A stretch of DNA of 64,000 nt from Liolophura sinensis (taxonomy: Eukaryota > Mollusca > Polyplacophora > Chitonida > Chitonidae), in assembly GCF_032854445.1 (NCBI RefSeq), contig NC_088301.1:27202402-27266401 (forward strand), in the 5' to 3' direction. Shown here piece after piece: positions 21,401 through 33,604 of the stretch (positions are counted from its first letter, which is position 1; every line of letters begins with the position of its first letter). Under the pieces are notes generated by a model that saw only the letters and a program-made list of their open reading frames with translations, was not told the DNA's origin and did no database searches. The translations under genes and the position numbers were made by a program.

Positions 21401-21554
21401 TATTTGATTTACTCTTCGACATATCATTGTACATAGTGAAATAGATATATTTGATTGTTGTTAACACTGTAACAAATTACACTGTAATTTTACAGTGAAA
21501 AATGCTGGCGGCATTTATCACCTTTTTGATATAATGGCGTATATCTTGCAGTTA

Positions 21555-21835
21555 GATCCGGTCATCACTAGGTGTACAGCCACAAAGTCCGGTCATTACT
21601 AGATGTACAGCTACAAAGTCCGGTCATTACTAGATGTACAGCTACAAAGTCCGGTCATTACTAGGTGTACAGCCCGAAAGTCCGGTCATTACTAGGTGTA
21701 CAGCCACAAAGTCCGGGCAATACATGGAGTACAGCCCGAAAGTCCGGTCATTACTTGGTGTACAGCTACAAAGTCCGGGCATTACTAGGTGTACAGCCCG
21801 AAAGACCGGTCATTACTAGGTGTACAGCCTCAAAT
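21555..21835. repeat. 31-bp minisatellite, nine copies
   Basis: Units TCCGGTCATTACTAGGTGTA followed by CAGCCACAAAG, with GCTACAAAG and GCCCGAAAG variants. Confidence 0.95.
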
Positions 21836-21909
21836 GATCAAGCACTCCTCAAGCACGTCCGCGTCTGTCCACCATCATTAATTGTAACGGTAAAGAACAC
21901 AACTGCACT

Positions 21910-22130
21910 GGGGTGAAAGCCAATAGAGAATAAAGAACAAAAAATGGAATGGAGAGGGGATGATGGATACTTTAGAATAAAGGACATAGATTTACCGAAG
22001 GATGAATTGAAATGATGTGACCGACAGTGAGGAATAAAAAACATACAGTTGACATTGGGTGATAGATAATGGGTAATAGAAAGAATAGAATATAAATAAG
22101 TTAGTGCTATGGCTAGACAATGGAAAACGC
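21910..22130. repeat. Decayed relic of the 47-bp repeat field
   Basis: Contains AATAGAGAATAAAGAACAAA, GGGATGATGG, GGGTGATAGATAATGGG and CTAGACAATGGAAAA, which resemble diverged units of the field at 15190-16055. Similarity judged by eye only. Confidence 0.45.
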
Positions 22131-23775
22131 ACTGAAGCATTCAAATGTAATTTATAGGATTCTATATAAATGTAGAAAATATATGTGGACTGGGATCCCG
22201 CTGCTCGAAAAAATAATTTTGTATAAATGTGGGTGAATAAGACCTACAGTCAGATACTATGTTCAGGACGTGTCATGCCAGAACACACAATACCGCATAG
22301 GCCTTTAGTTTAGCATGACATGCGCGTAAACAAAATGTACTACATGTAGTTTTGTGATCGTGATATGCCACAAATGTGGCACTTGAAAATGCAATTCACA
22401 AACAATGGCATCTATCTGTAGTGTGTCTTCTTGTGGCAGTGCGCCACTGAAGTATCATGCCGAAGGCACAAAATATAACACCCTACCCGTCATATTATAC
22501 TAACACAGGGCCAGCCAGTTTTCTTGCTCTAACCTTCCTGTGCTGAGCGCCAAGCGAGGCCAAGGGTTTGATCAAGGAGTCTGCCGACTTTTAGGCGCAC
22601 GCTCTGACCGTTAGGTCAGCCGAAGCGGTCCGAATAATGGTAAACGTACTATAACTATATAACATGCAGCAACATTGCATATGGAATGAATTATTGCCAT
22701 TTAAACTTCTGTAGCGAGAAAACTATTGATCGTAGTTAAATTCACATGCACTTTACAGAAAAAGGCATGTCTTGGGCTACAATTTGGTGAAAGTTTCAGA
22801 TTTCTAGCTTCCATAGTTCTAGAGTTACAGGCCATTGAAATTACGTAACTATGTTTTAGCTTTTGACTATATCTCAAAAACTTGCCAAAATAGACACAAA
22901 AAAATGGAACAAAGCAGATTCGGAATCAGCGGCCCAAAATACACCAGAATATAAACAAAAATCGAATTTCAAAATTGTGAACGCACAATTTCGACCAATA
23001 GCGATCTTAGTTTTTAACGAAGTAAAAAATTTTCTCAAACTTCTTGTAACTCGGAACTGTCTACCTACATATCAAATTTCAGAGAAATATGTTCCGTAGT
23101 TCTTGAAAAGACGATGTTTAAAGATTTTACACAAAATCCAATATGTCCGCCAAACAACGTGACTTAGAAAAAATCGAAAGGCCCAGTAGTTTACATCAAG
23201 AATTTTACTGCAATTTTTTTAAATCAATCGATTAAACGGCCTGAGCTGCAGCATTCCCACAAAATCGGTGGAATAATAATAACTAGAACTGTATACGGTT
23301 ATACGGCTTCCAATCTGTCTGTGCACGCAGCTTTTAGGGTTCACCCTCTAAAACTTTCTACTTTCTCCACCACAGGCCGCTCAAATGAATATGTTCTATG
23401 CTCTTCAGAAAAGGCCCCGGGTTTGTATAATATTGTATGAGCAAAAAGACAGATGTAATCCATATTAGACAATGAACTCTCCGAACGAGCGAATTGTCAC
23501 GATCTCCCACAAATCAGCCATGGTGTCCATACTTATGAATTCGAAATGAATTTGGTAAAATTTGACCTGTATTCACCATCGTGCTTCGTTTAGTGACAGT
23601 AAGATTACAACATTAACATGTCCCAGCTTTCCACGGCACGGACCATATCATTTCTCATTCTGGATAATGTTAATTAGCAACTGTATTTGATTTGTGAGTT
23701 ATTTCATCAGAGGCAGTAGACGGAAGAAACTGATTTTGAATAGTTCAATTGAGAAAAACATTCCTTAGTATTTAT

Positions 23776-23928
23776 TTATTTATTTATTTATTTATTTGAT
23801 TGGTGATTTACGCCGTACTCAAGAATATTTCACTTATACGACGGCGGCCAGCATTATGGTGGGTGGAAACCGGGCACAGCACGGGGGAAACCCACGACCA
23901 TCCGCAGGTTGCCGCAGACCTTCCCACG
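23776..23928 (-). mobile_element. 5'-truncated SINE with perfect 15-bp target duplication
   Basis: Flanked by identical copies of TTCCTTAGTATTTAT at 23761-23775 and 23929-23943. The element lacks the tRNA head, ending at the TTCCCACG part of the body. The perfect duplication points to a fairly recent insertion by target-primed reverse transcription. Confidence 0.95.
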
Positions 23929-24446
23929 TTCCTTAGTATTTATGGCTCTCGTGGAAATCAGTGCATAGTTAGAGTAGTAATATTTATTGTTTTAACTTGA
24001 CGTATTCTATACAATTATATGTAAGCAAGTGTACACCGAACAGCGGTATATGTGCGTGTGTATTATCTTTGGAAATATGAGCACAAGCCTACACTGACCT
24101 GCGGGTCAAATGGCGATATATACATGCCTCGGGGGTAAGGACGGTGGTGGAAGTACGGCGGGTTCAGTTACATAATCCCGCTTAGGTTACTTTGCTGAGC
24201 AATTAACAATTTCATTAGGAGAAAGCGTAAATCCCTCTTAACCATCATATGGGCAAGTACATAAATTATTTTCAGCACCGTACTATTTTAAATAACTTAT
24301 TTTCAGCACCGTACTATTTCCAACTAATAGGTAGGCCAAATACAGATTTTACCGTCACCAGTGTTCAGCTTAAAGGGTGTAATTGTGGCCCTGCTACCTC
24401 TCCTTGCGTAAGGAGAGGTCAGCTAGCTGGCTTTGTCAATGTTAAT

Positions 24447-24592
24447 TTATTTATTTATTTGATTGGTGTTTTACGTACTCAAGAATATATCACTTATACG
24501 ACAGCGGTCAGCATTATGGTGAGAGGAAACCGGGCAGGGACCGGGGGAAACCCAAGACCATCCGCGGGTTGCTGCAAGACCTTCTCACGTAC
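24447..24592 (-). mobile_element. 5'-truncated SINE with target duplication
   Basis: Flanked by TCAATGTTAA on the left and TCGATGTTAA on the right (one mismatch). Truncated at nearly the same body position as the copy at 23776. Confidence 0.9.
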
Positions 24593-25339
24593 TGTCGATG
24601 TTAAAACTGATGTAACGTGTGTCTGCATATAACAAGTTTTCCAATCTATTTTACGGGAAACTAGCACTCGAAGTCATTCGATTCGATGACAAAAATGAAG
24701 AGCAGTAGTTGATCTATCTACTGGTTAACTGTCAGCTTCATAGCGCCCACGGTTTCTCGACCAATTTGCAGAAAATTTTCAATGCTAATACTCCCGGTAG
24801 TCTTGTATATGTATATCAATTTTCAATACAACCAGAATAACGGTTCTGAAGAAAATTTTTTTTTTAAATTTCCATACTTGTCGGATATGGCCGAAAATTG
24901 GGTCACAGATGGGTAAAGTTTTGTATTCCAGCGGGTAGCCCAAGCGATTTTGATAATGAACATGTGTAGAAAGTTAACAGCTGTCACATGCAGTTTTCTC
25001 GCAAAGCCAAAAAAAAAACAGTTGCCAGAAAAGAAGAAAAATAATCAGAGAGAGAGCAATAATCCAAAGGAAAAACAATAGTTGTCCCTCAGGACTACTT
25101 GCGTGGGCCCCTAATAACACAGCACAAGCTGTTATTTTGCTCTACGCTTCCGCTTTTTGTCCTCACTGTTATGCCACAGATGCCATTGTCTTTTCAAGCT
25201 GTGCTGTCACAAGCTGTGCCTTTCATCTTGTTGTTTTCGTTGCAAAATAACTGGACTATTTATTACAGAGTTTTACATCTCCTGTTGCTGGTTGGTTTGA
25301 TAGTCTGTGTACTGAACACCCAGTGGTAGAGCTCACAGG

Positions 25340-28300
25340 ATGCTGAACAAAACCTTACTATTCCTGCTTTTGGGAATCGCCGCTACCCAAGGTAAGCATA
25401 GAAGCAGAGTGAAGATGAACGTGATATGGTCGAAATACTGGCTTTACATATTCCAGATCCTGGATACTTTCTCTCTGAAATCTTGCTTATCTGGCCTTAC
25501 ACATTCCAGACCCTCGACACATTGTTCTGAAAGACTGATTATCTACCATTACAAATTCCATACCCTCGACTCTTTGTTTATGAAATGCTGCTTATCTGAC
25601 TTTACAAAATCTAGATGCATGACATACTGCTTATCTGGCCTTACAAATTCCATACCCTCGACACTTATCGGAAATACTGCCCGTCTGGCTTTACCAAGTA
25701 GTCTAAATCACACCCACATATTGTACGCTGAAATACTGCTTATCTGGCTTTACAGAAGATTGAAAACGTCAAAAATGCTAAGATGGGTTTCGATAATACT
25801 GCACATCGATAGAACATGGTTTAAATGCAGCTATTCTGGGTTATTGAAATACTGCTGATGGCTTTGGGCAGCAATGAAAGTCCACACTGTTTGGCTAAAA
25901 TTCTGCTAGAATTCACTTTAAAACACCGACACAATATGATAAAAATACTGCTAATTTGGGTTTAGACATGCAGTAATGAGAAACGATATGCTACAGTCTA
26001 CCTAAAATACTGCAAAATCTGGCTTTAAATAGCAATAAACGTCGGCAGAGTTTGGCTTAAATTCCGCTAAGCTGGTTTAGAAGGCACTGAAATCATTCTT
26101 TCCGGAAGTACATTTTTATCATTTGTCTCTTCACATTTATCATTACCTTGTAGACTTATGCCAATTTCTCTTTCAGGATTTTGGATTTTCAAAAAGAAAC
26201 AAACATGTTACGACATTTTTGGAGAGAATATGTGTTTCCCGACATCGTCTCCTTTCACGAACACTTTGGGGAAGGCCCCTGAGTCACCGGCTGACCAGAA
26301 AGTGGCCTTCGCTCTGTTCACACCTGCTAACACAGATACACCTCACTACCTGGACGGGAACGATATCGACAGTCTACAATCCTCTCTATTCGACAGCAGT
26401 AAGATGACCCGGGTGATAATACACGGATACACCGACAACATACGCAAACCATATTTCCAGACGATGAAACAGGAGCTGTTAAATTATGTACGTAACTCTT
26501 GTAATATGTAAAGGGGCGCTTTATGTCAATTACGACATTGGCGACATTGCTTTATGGCAGTAAATGCTCACCTGAAGGTAGCGGTAAGATTCAGACTCTT
26601 CCTCCAGGTAATAGGGGCCTATTTATAAATATAAACGAAACACACCTAACCCTAACCCTATCTCCTAACCCTAACCCGAAAAACATATTTCCAGTGATGA
26701 CGTATTTCATTAATATTCATGAGTAGGCTACCCCTGCCTGGAGAAAGGATTGAAATCTTACAACTACCTCAGCTCAACCAACGTGTTCCTCAGCAGGTGT
26801 CGTTGTATTTGTCTTTATGAATATCGTCCACTTATCACGTAACAATTCTGAGAAAAAAATCTTTTTTCCTTTTTGTTTACAACAACAACAGCAGCGTCGA
26901 CGACGACGATGATATCGCTGATAATGATTATGATAATAGTGATGACAACAGTGGACTTTGTTGGTTACAACCCAGGTCACCATTGAGGTCGCATGCTCGA
27001 ATCCAGCCCTCTTTGTTTTAAGTGCTGCTTTAAGTCAGGGAGTTTGTCAGGTAGTTTACTCCGGAGCCGACTAAGTGCTGTTGCATTAGTGATATATTCT
27101 TGTTTACGGGGAATAAACTCATAATCTATCAGTGAAAATATATTTCTCGCCATTTGCTTTCCCATTGCTACTTGGGTCTCTGCGCCACACTTTTCAATTC
27201 TTTGTCTTACAGAATTACAATGGATAAATACCTTAAATACTTTTTTCTTTTTTACTCTTGTGCAGGACGGGTCAAACGTAATTCTCGTGGACTGGGAGAA
27301 AGGGGCTGATAAGTCATACCTCTTGTATTCACAATCGGCGGCAAATACCAGAGTTGTGGGTGCTCTTCTTGGCAAGCTGATGGAGATCTTATCCCAGATG
27401 CACGATGTCCCGTACACTACTTTCCACTTAATTGGTCACAGTCTGGGAGCTCACGTGGCTGGTTACGCTGGCAGCCAATTGAACGGAGCGTTGGGCAGAA
27501 TTTCTGGTAAACAATGTTAGACAGTAATTCAAAATCATAAAATACAACGCTATTGTTGCGTTAACCTAGCATGGAGGTATAAGTTACTACTGCTAGTTTG
27601 TTTGTAGCGCTATGCAATTTGATGTGTTTTCTCTGCATGCATTTGGAAGTACTCGATACAACGGTGGATTATAAAATACTTATCAGAGTTGTGGGTAATT
27701 TTTATTCCCTCGGTTAAATCTACTTTGAAGAGAAAAATATTTTATTACATACAACAATACTTTGTTTTTTTTTTAAACTAGGAAAACACTATATAGCAAT
27801 GGAAAAATATTCCCAAGGTTTTGATAATATGTCAACCGCAGTGATAATATTTAATCCAAGGTGAACATGTTTCAACCGCGATAAAAACAGAGAAATTCAC
27901 GTGATGTGTAAAGCTTCACTTTAGATCACTATCCCCACTTCATTCATAGTGCTTTCGTAAAGACATAGTTTTCTTTCAGGAGAAAAGGTTTTTTGAAAAT
28001 ATTTTTGTATGGTGGGTATTTGGGACCACAATTTGGTATATATCGTCTTTGCCTAATAATGTTCTAAATAAACAGGTAAGGCATGTGTAATAAGTTTCTT
28101 TAAATGTGAATTTGTTGTGTATATCCAAACACGTACGTTTAATCTGAATTATGATAATATTTATGAATATATCAAAGATATAAATATGATCAAATCCAGT
28201 TTAAACACATTTGTTTGCAAATATATTTATTAAACATGCGTTACTTCCTCATTTATAACAATACTACGCAAAGACAATACATACCAAGAGATTGTCCCAA

Positions 28301-30094
28301 ATACAAAATATTTTCAAGTGTCTTTTTCTCTTTAAAGAAAAACCGAAAAAAGATATTGATGACCACTTTTACAACTAACTTTTTTCACTCTTTCGTCTGA
28401 GCTTTATGTAGTTTTTATGTTTTCTCCATCTCTAAATTCTCATGCATGGCTGACAATCTTGCCCTGTAACTCACCTGTGTTTCTCTGAACGTTACCTCTC
28501 TAGGACTGGACCCAGCTGGCCCGTTATTTGAAGACAGCCATACCAAAGTACGCCTGGACTCCACCGACGCTCTGTTTGTGGATGTCATCCACACTAACGG
28601 CGATAAGTTCATTGAAGGAGGTGTGTATGTACCAAAACGTAGATATAGTAAGTCTTACAGCATAGAGAGTGAAACCAGAGGAGCAACGACAGTGTGATGA
28701 ATATTAAATTGGCCAATAGTCACATATGACTGGTTAAATACGGTCATTTTGTCAAAGTATGTCAATGTCATTGTAACAGTTCATGCTTAACTTCTAGCCA
28801 ATTACACGCCCCCTAGCACCCTGGCTTAAGCAGAATTAGGAGTAAAAAAAAGCATTGCTGTTAATTACAATTTGTTAGACGTTACTGATTTAGAATTATT
28901 CAAAATGCTGTGCTGTCATCACATTTAACATACACCGACATTAAAAAAATGCAAATTGACCAGACCTCGTGGTGCGTAGTGCACGAGGTTAGTTCAAAAG
29001 GGGCAATACTCTGCTTGGCCTAGTCCCGGATGAAAAATCAGATCGTCACCAAATTGTAATGGATTTGTTTATTTAGACTAAGCAGTAAACAAAATATCAT
29101 CTAAAGTCCTTAACGTGTCATCTAAAGTCCTTAACTTTTTCGGTAAAAGGGCTGAGAGACAGACAGACTGAAAAAATAAACGCTGTGAAAAACATAACTT
29201 CCTTTGGGGACAAAATAACTGTAGGATCCAGGGGTTTTCTTTTTTCAATTTTTTTCACGTTCGTTTTCAGGGCTTGGCACAATGGTGGAGATGGGAGACG
29301 CTGATTTTTATCCCAATGGTGGAATGGAACAACCGGGTTGTGCTAGTACCGTTGACAAATATTTGATCGCCTTCTTTAAAGCTGGGTTTACAGGTAATAT
29401 ATAAGACCGTACATTTTGGTAAATAAAGAATACTGAACGGATTACTATGGGCTAACAGTTTATTCTCTAAAAGCAATTGTGTACATAAACTATACAAGAT
29501 ATGTATACCAGATGCACACTGATTGTAACAGTTAGGAACACTAGGGTGCATAAATCATCTCTATGTACTTTTAATGTGTACTAAATTGCGTACACATGTT
29601 TGTTTACATCTTGTCGACATCACTAGCTATACAAAAACGGTACTCGGTTGCTTTTTGAGAGTACCTCATTTGCATGAGTTTACATGAGGAAAAAGAAAGT
29701 CATAGTTCACAATTTTTGCTACGGTATTGCACGTTAGAAAGACGTAAATTGGAATGAGAATATATGAATCCATTTAAATAGCTGAAATAGCGTGTGGATT
29801 GTGAACCAGGTGTAAAAACAAGCCCATAAATCGCCCGCCATCTTGTTCTTTACAGGTGTGACGGAAAGTGTGGGTTGTAGTCATATGCGAGTCTTGGATC
29901 TCTTCTCGGAGTCTATCAACTCTCCTTGTCAGTTTACTGCATACTCGTGTGGTACTGTGGAGGAATTCAACGCCGGCCTCTGCTCTTCTTGCAACGGACA
30001 GAGCTGTTCCAGAATGGGCTTCCACGCCGACCCATCTGCTCGCGGCAAATTCTACCTGGAGACAAACGCCTCGCCGCCATTTTGTAAAGGATAG
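25340..30094 (+). CDS. Pancreatic-lipase-like protein lacking a PLAT domain (six exons)
   Basis: Predicted secreted lipase of the pancreatic lipase family, paralogous to the gene at 280-12643. Exons: 25340-25391, 26177-26487, 27266-27506, 28504-28620, 29271-29393, 29856-30094; all junctions are GT-AG and the phases match gene 1 (1, 0, 1, 1, 1), giving about 360 aa in one open frame. Signal peptide MLNKTLLFLLLGIAATQG. Family marks: VIIHGY, the nucleophile elbow GHSLGAH, the catalytic Asp in GLDPAGP, DFYPNGGMEQPGC, and the catalytic His in CSHMR. The stop (TAG, 30092-30094) falls exactly where gene 1 has the intron before its PLAT exons. No PLAT exon was found downstream to 31.4 kb. A GTAAAG donor-like site at about 30082 leaves a phase-1 alternative open. 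Lipase-domain-only members are known elsewhere in the family. Confidence 0.92.
25415..26080. repeat. Decayed tandem repeat in intron 1 of lipase gene 2
   Basis: Irregular units with AAATACTGCTTATCTGGCTT and ACAAATTCCATACCCTCGAC recur about ten times. The 172-aa reading across it is an artefact. Confidence 0.75.
26645..26680. repeat. Short interstitial telomere-like repeat
   Basis: About five CCCTAA-type units (CCTAACCCTAACCC twice, separated by TATCT), matching the metazoan TTAGGG telomere motif. In intron 2 of lipase gene 2. Confidence 0.7.
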
Positions 30095-31463
30095 GGAAAA
30101 TAATGCTACAACATATAACCTAACTCTACCATTTCTCTGCAGCCTTTTGTTTCTGTATAACAATCCAGTAGTGTGTGGAAAACATGCGTGTGAACAATTA
30201 GATCAGACAGAGCAGACTGAGTACACTGACTGTTGGATAACGTCATGTATATTGAATATGGGCATGTATATTGGATAAGCCCGTTGAGCAGCAATCAGTA
30301 TGACATATCCAAATATTCCTCAGCGAACAGACAATGTACTCGGACTGATTCAACAACAACAACAACAAACACTTTCCTCGACGACACACATGGTCATCTA
30401 TGAAGAATTCGTGTTAAGCATCAAACATTAAAGTACCGTGTACTTAATGTACAGATATACTGCATGGCTTCTTGGGGCGAGCTTACCTACACCCGCCCCA
30501 TTCCGGCTGTCCCCCACACCCACACCACATTCTGCCAGAACCATTCGGTCTGTCCCCTATAGAGTTCTGTTTTAGCAGGGATCATCGTTGATCAAGCCGC
30601 TTAATTTCCGGACTAATGGCTGGGGCCTTAAGAAAACTACTTTGAAGCCATCTCCCCCCCCCCCCCGCCCCAGTAGTGAAAGTTGAAAAATTTGTTTGTA
30701 CTGTTATATGTTATTACACATGATAGTGTAAACATCAAGACATAAAATCAAAACGTTTCATGCATCCTTTAATACCTATAGTGGCTTTGGTTATTCATGA
30801 TCACTCGTGAATTTAAATTACTAGTATTGCCATTAAAGTATAAGGGGAAAGGAGCTTTATGGAAGTTTTGTCTAATAAGTGGGTCTTCCAGCAACCTGCG
30901 GATGGTCGTGAGTTTCCCCCAGGCAGTGCACGGTTTTCTCCCACCATAATGCTGGCCACCGTCGTATAAGTGAAATATTCTAGAGTCGTCTTGTGTGTTA
31001 TTTTCCAGTTTTAGGAATTCCCTGTTCAAACGCGTGTACCAGTACACTTTTACCAGTCAACAGTTCCAAGGCTGTGTTATCATATCTGTGTAATACTGAT
31101 GTAAGTCAAACTACTCCGTAATTCAATGCGTGATAAATAAAATCGTGTAATGTTGATTAACTAAAGACAGTCACCATATGTCTCAAGTGTAGCATGTGTA
31201 GCAAGAATAATTACTTGTTGGTTTGATTGGAGAACCTCTAGTAAGTAACCGGATTCTTGTATTGCTGAAAATTTGGCATCCCAGTGAGTACATAGATTAA
31301 ACCTAAACTAAGTAACAATGAAAAACCCTTGTAGAGATGATTTCATAATTAGTATCTTTTGTTTAATCTTTAATTTTCTTTTGAGTAGAATGTTGAGAAT
31401 TTCTTCTCTCCATTTGGCGTCGTCCTGTCCCAGAAATTTTTTTCACTGTATGAAGAGCGCTTC
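30095..31463. other. Gene-free stretch downstream of lipase gene 2
   Basis: No exon recognised. A possible ATTAAA polyadenylation signal lies near 30427. A SINE piece lies at 30884-30985 and a poly-C run near 30655-30668. The left end of the DNA transposon must lie somewhere before 31464, but no terminal repeat was found. Confidence 0.4.
30884..30985 (+). mobile_element. SINE internal fragment
   Basis: Contains CAGCAACCTGCGGATGGTCG, ACCATAATGCTGGCCACCGT and GTGAAATATTCTAGAGT. Both head and tail are missing. Confidence 0.85.
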
Positions 31464-32523
31464 TTGACATATTTGAGATCATCGCCCACCAGTGATAAGA
31501 TCTTCTTCACAGCATCATGTGCAGCAGAGATGAAGAAAAATGTTGTTTATCAGGTTGGAATTGTGTGCAGCAAAACAGCTGTAATTCTTGAAACTCAGTG
31601 TGAGTGTGCAGTATGTACAGGTCCAAATGCGCACTGCAAACATGTGCAGTATGTTCTTGCAGCCTTGATATCATTTTCCAAGAAAAGAGGAATATTAACA
31701 AAGTTAACATGTACCCGGCAGCTGCAAAGTTTCAATAAGTGTAAACCTTTTAAGTGGCTCCCCTGTTTAAGGTAAAAAATTAATATTAAGAAAACCTGGT
31801 CAAGGTAGAGATCTTCGACACTGTACAAATTTTGATCCTCGACCTAAAGACTTTGTACAACAGTTATCGTATCCATCCTATATTCAGAATATGTGTATTA
31901 ATTATCAGGGTAACAATTCATGAGATCCTCTTTCTATACCACTTTTACAAATGTATCCCCCTGCAAACCTTTATGGTATTTGTAATGATCATCATTATTT
32001 GACGCAACGTCCTGAAGACCACTTTTAACAGGTTCTTGAAGTCCAGAATGTTAAAAAAATTGCACATTTTCTGGCAGAAACCAGAGGTCAAAGTAAGAAC
32101 AGGAAATGGTTTGAACAACGTTGTAAGCGTATATCATCGTCACACTTTGGGAAAATATGTAAATGTACAAAGAGAACAAATAAGTCTGTTCTGGCAAAAT
32201 CATTTATTAACCCTCAACACTTTACTTCAGAAGCTGTACGACATGTGGGAAATATAAGAGTACAGCTGAAAAAAAAAATTGAGGATTTGTACTCGTGTAA
32301 AACTGACCAGTGTGGATTGTTTGTATCTGTAACAGACAAAGTTGTGGAAGTAAAATGACCTTTTTGTAGCAAGGATATGATGATTAACAGTTCCACTGTT
32401 TTATATCTTAAAGAGGACAAAGATAGACTTACATTAGAGGCCAAACCTGATTATTATTATCAGATTCAGGCTCAGTTATACTGTACTAATCGCCAGTTAT
32501 GTTATTTTACTGTACACTTTTAG
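31464..32523 (+). pseudogene. SWIM zinc finger and YqaJ-nuclease gene of an ISL2EU-like transposon, decayed
   Basis: The first reading (31464-31775) carries a SWIM finger (CECAVCTGPNAHCKHV) followed by TCTRQLQSFN, as in lophotrochozoan SWIM-YqaJ proteins. From about 32101 another frame reads RKWFEQRCKRISSSHFGKIC, then CGLFVSVTDKVVEVK and YYYQIQAQLYCTNRQLCYF, which are YqaJ-type viral recombinase/exonuclease motifs. In that frame stops fall at about 32356 (just after EVK) and near 32521, and the middle of the nuclease domain looks shortened, so it is not functional. YqaJ proteins are the known second protein of ISL2EU (IS4EU) DNA transposons; the convergent transposase relic supports this. Confidence 0.75.
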
Positions 32524-33237
32524 AGATATGAAAATTATTCCAGTAGAGAGAAAGGATGTATTTATTAATGCAATGGTTGAAAAACTAGCCCTGTTCCACA
32601 AAAACTTTATTAAAATCAGCTTTGTTGGAACATTACTTTTACAAGTATGTAGACAGACACTGTTTCCAGGAAATTTTGTGGCCTTCACCCTGCCAAACTC
32701 ATCTATGTGTAGGCAGCTTGTGAACTAGACTTTGAACAACATCATCAATGTTCCCACCATACCATGGCAATACTGTGTAACACTAAGGTCCTCCACTGGA
32801 AACTGACTTTTGTGTGCTTAATTTATTAGTCTTTCGTGATGAATGATTGGAGTTTAGGTCTGCATTATAAGTATTTCTGATGATGTGAGTAAAATATCAG
32901 TACTTTGAGCAAGCGATTAAGTGTATCACATAAAACTGGCCAGTATAATTAAAAACAAATTTACATATGTTACACTGATGCTTTCGTCCACTGTTAAGGA
33001 TTGTAATATTTTACCAATATCATGGTAACACTTTGAGGTGGTCCATTTTTGAAAGGTATTGTCTGTGATTCAAATTTGTTACTGTAGTAAACAATATTTC
33101 ATACTGACATTAATTGCTGGAAGAGGAAACACGATTTGAAATCTTAACCTCTTTTGTTTGAGGCTTGTGACAGTTGAAGGAACCTTCTGGTGGGGAAGTT
33201 TATTAGATTTTACAGTAGACTATGCAGTATTTCTCAA

Positions 33238-33240
<3 letters not shown>

Positions 33241-33302
<62 letters not shown>

Positions 33303-33345
33303 CACGCACGCACGCACGCACACGCACACACACACACATACATAC
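33241..33345. repeat. (CA)n microsatellite
   Basis: CACA run followed by CGCACGCACG and ACATACATAC variants. It lies between the two genes of the DNA transposon. Confidence 0.95.
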
Positions 33346-33604
33346 ATACCACTACATTTCATCTAAGTCAAAATTCTGCAATTCAGTGCAGTGTCAGGAT
33401 TTCAGACAGCTGTGCAGATAGCATTAAAATACATTAATATATGTTAAACTTGACGAAGGCATTAGAAAATCAATATTATAAAGATATAAAGTATATGTAA
33501 TGGCATGCTCTGAGAAGTCGATGCAGAATCTTTGCAGAATTTTACCCAAAATTTTAAGGCAGCAGCTTGCAGAATTCTTTCATGTGTGTTGTTGACAGCA
33601 CTAT

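Larger units (their letters stand above)
22140..25339. other. Gene-free stretch between LINE and lipase gene 2
   Basis: No coding exon recognised. It holds a fragment of the second SINE family (about 22420-22485, inverted) and two 5'-truncated SINEs (23776 and 24447). AT-rich sequence near 22860-23100 reads as an open frame without any recognisable motif. Confidence 0.5.

Noticed and set aside
22863-23099. 78-aa reading starting MTISQKLAKI
   Set aside because: AT-rich, no domain, looks like non-coding dispersed sequence.
25340-25858. 172-aa uninterrupted reading from the lipase gene 2 start codon
   Set aside because: Only the first 52 bases are exon 1; the rest is a decayed intronic repeat after a good GTAAGC donor.
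33158-33437. Thr/His-rich readings
   Set aside because: (CA)n microsatellite.
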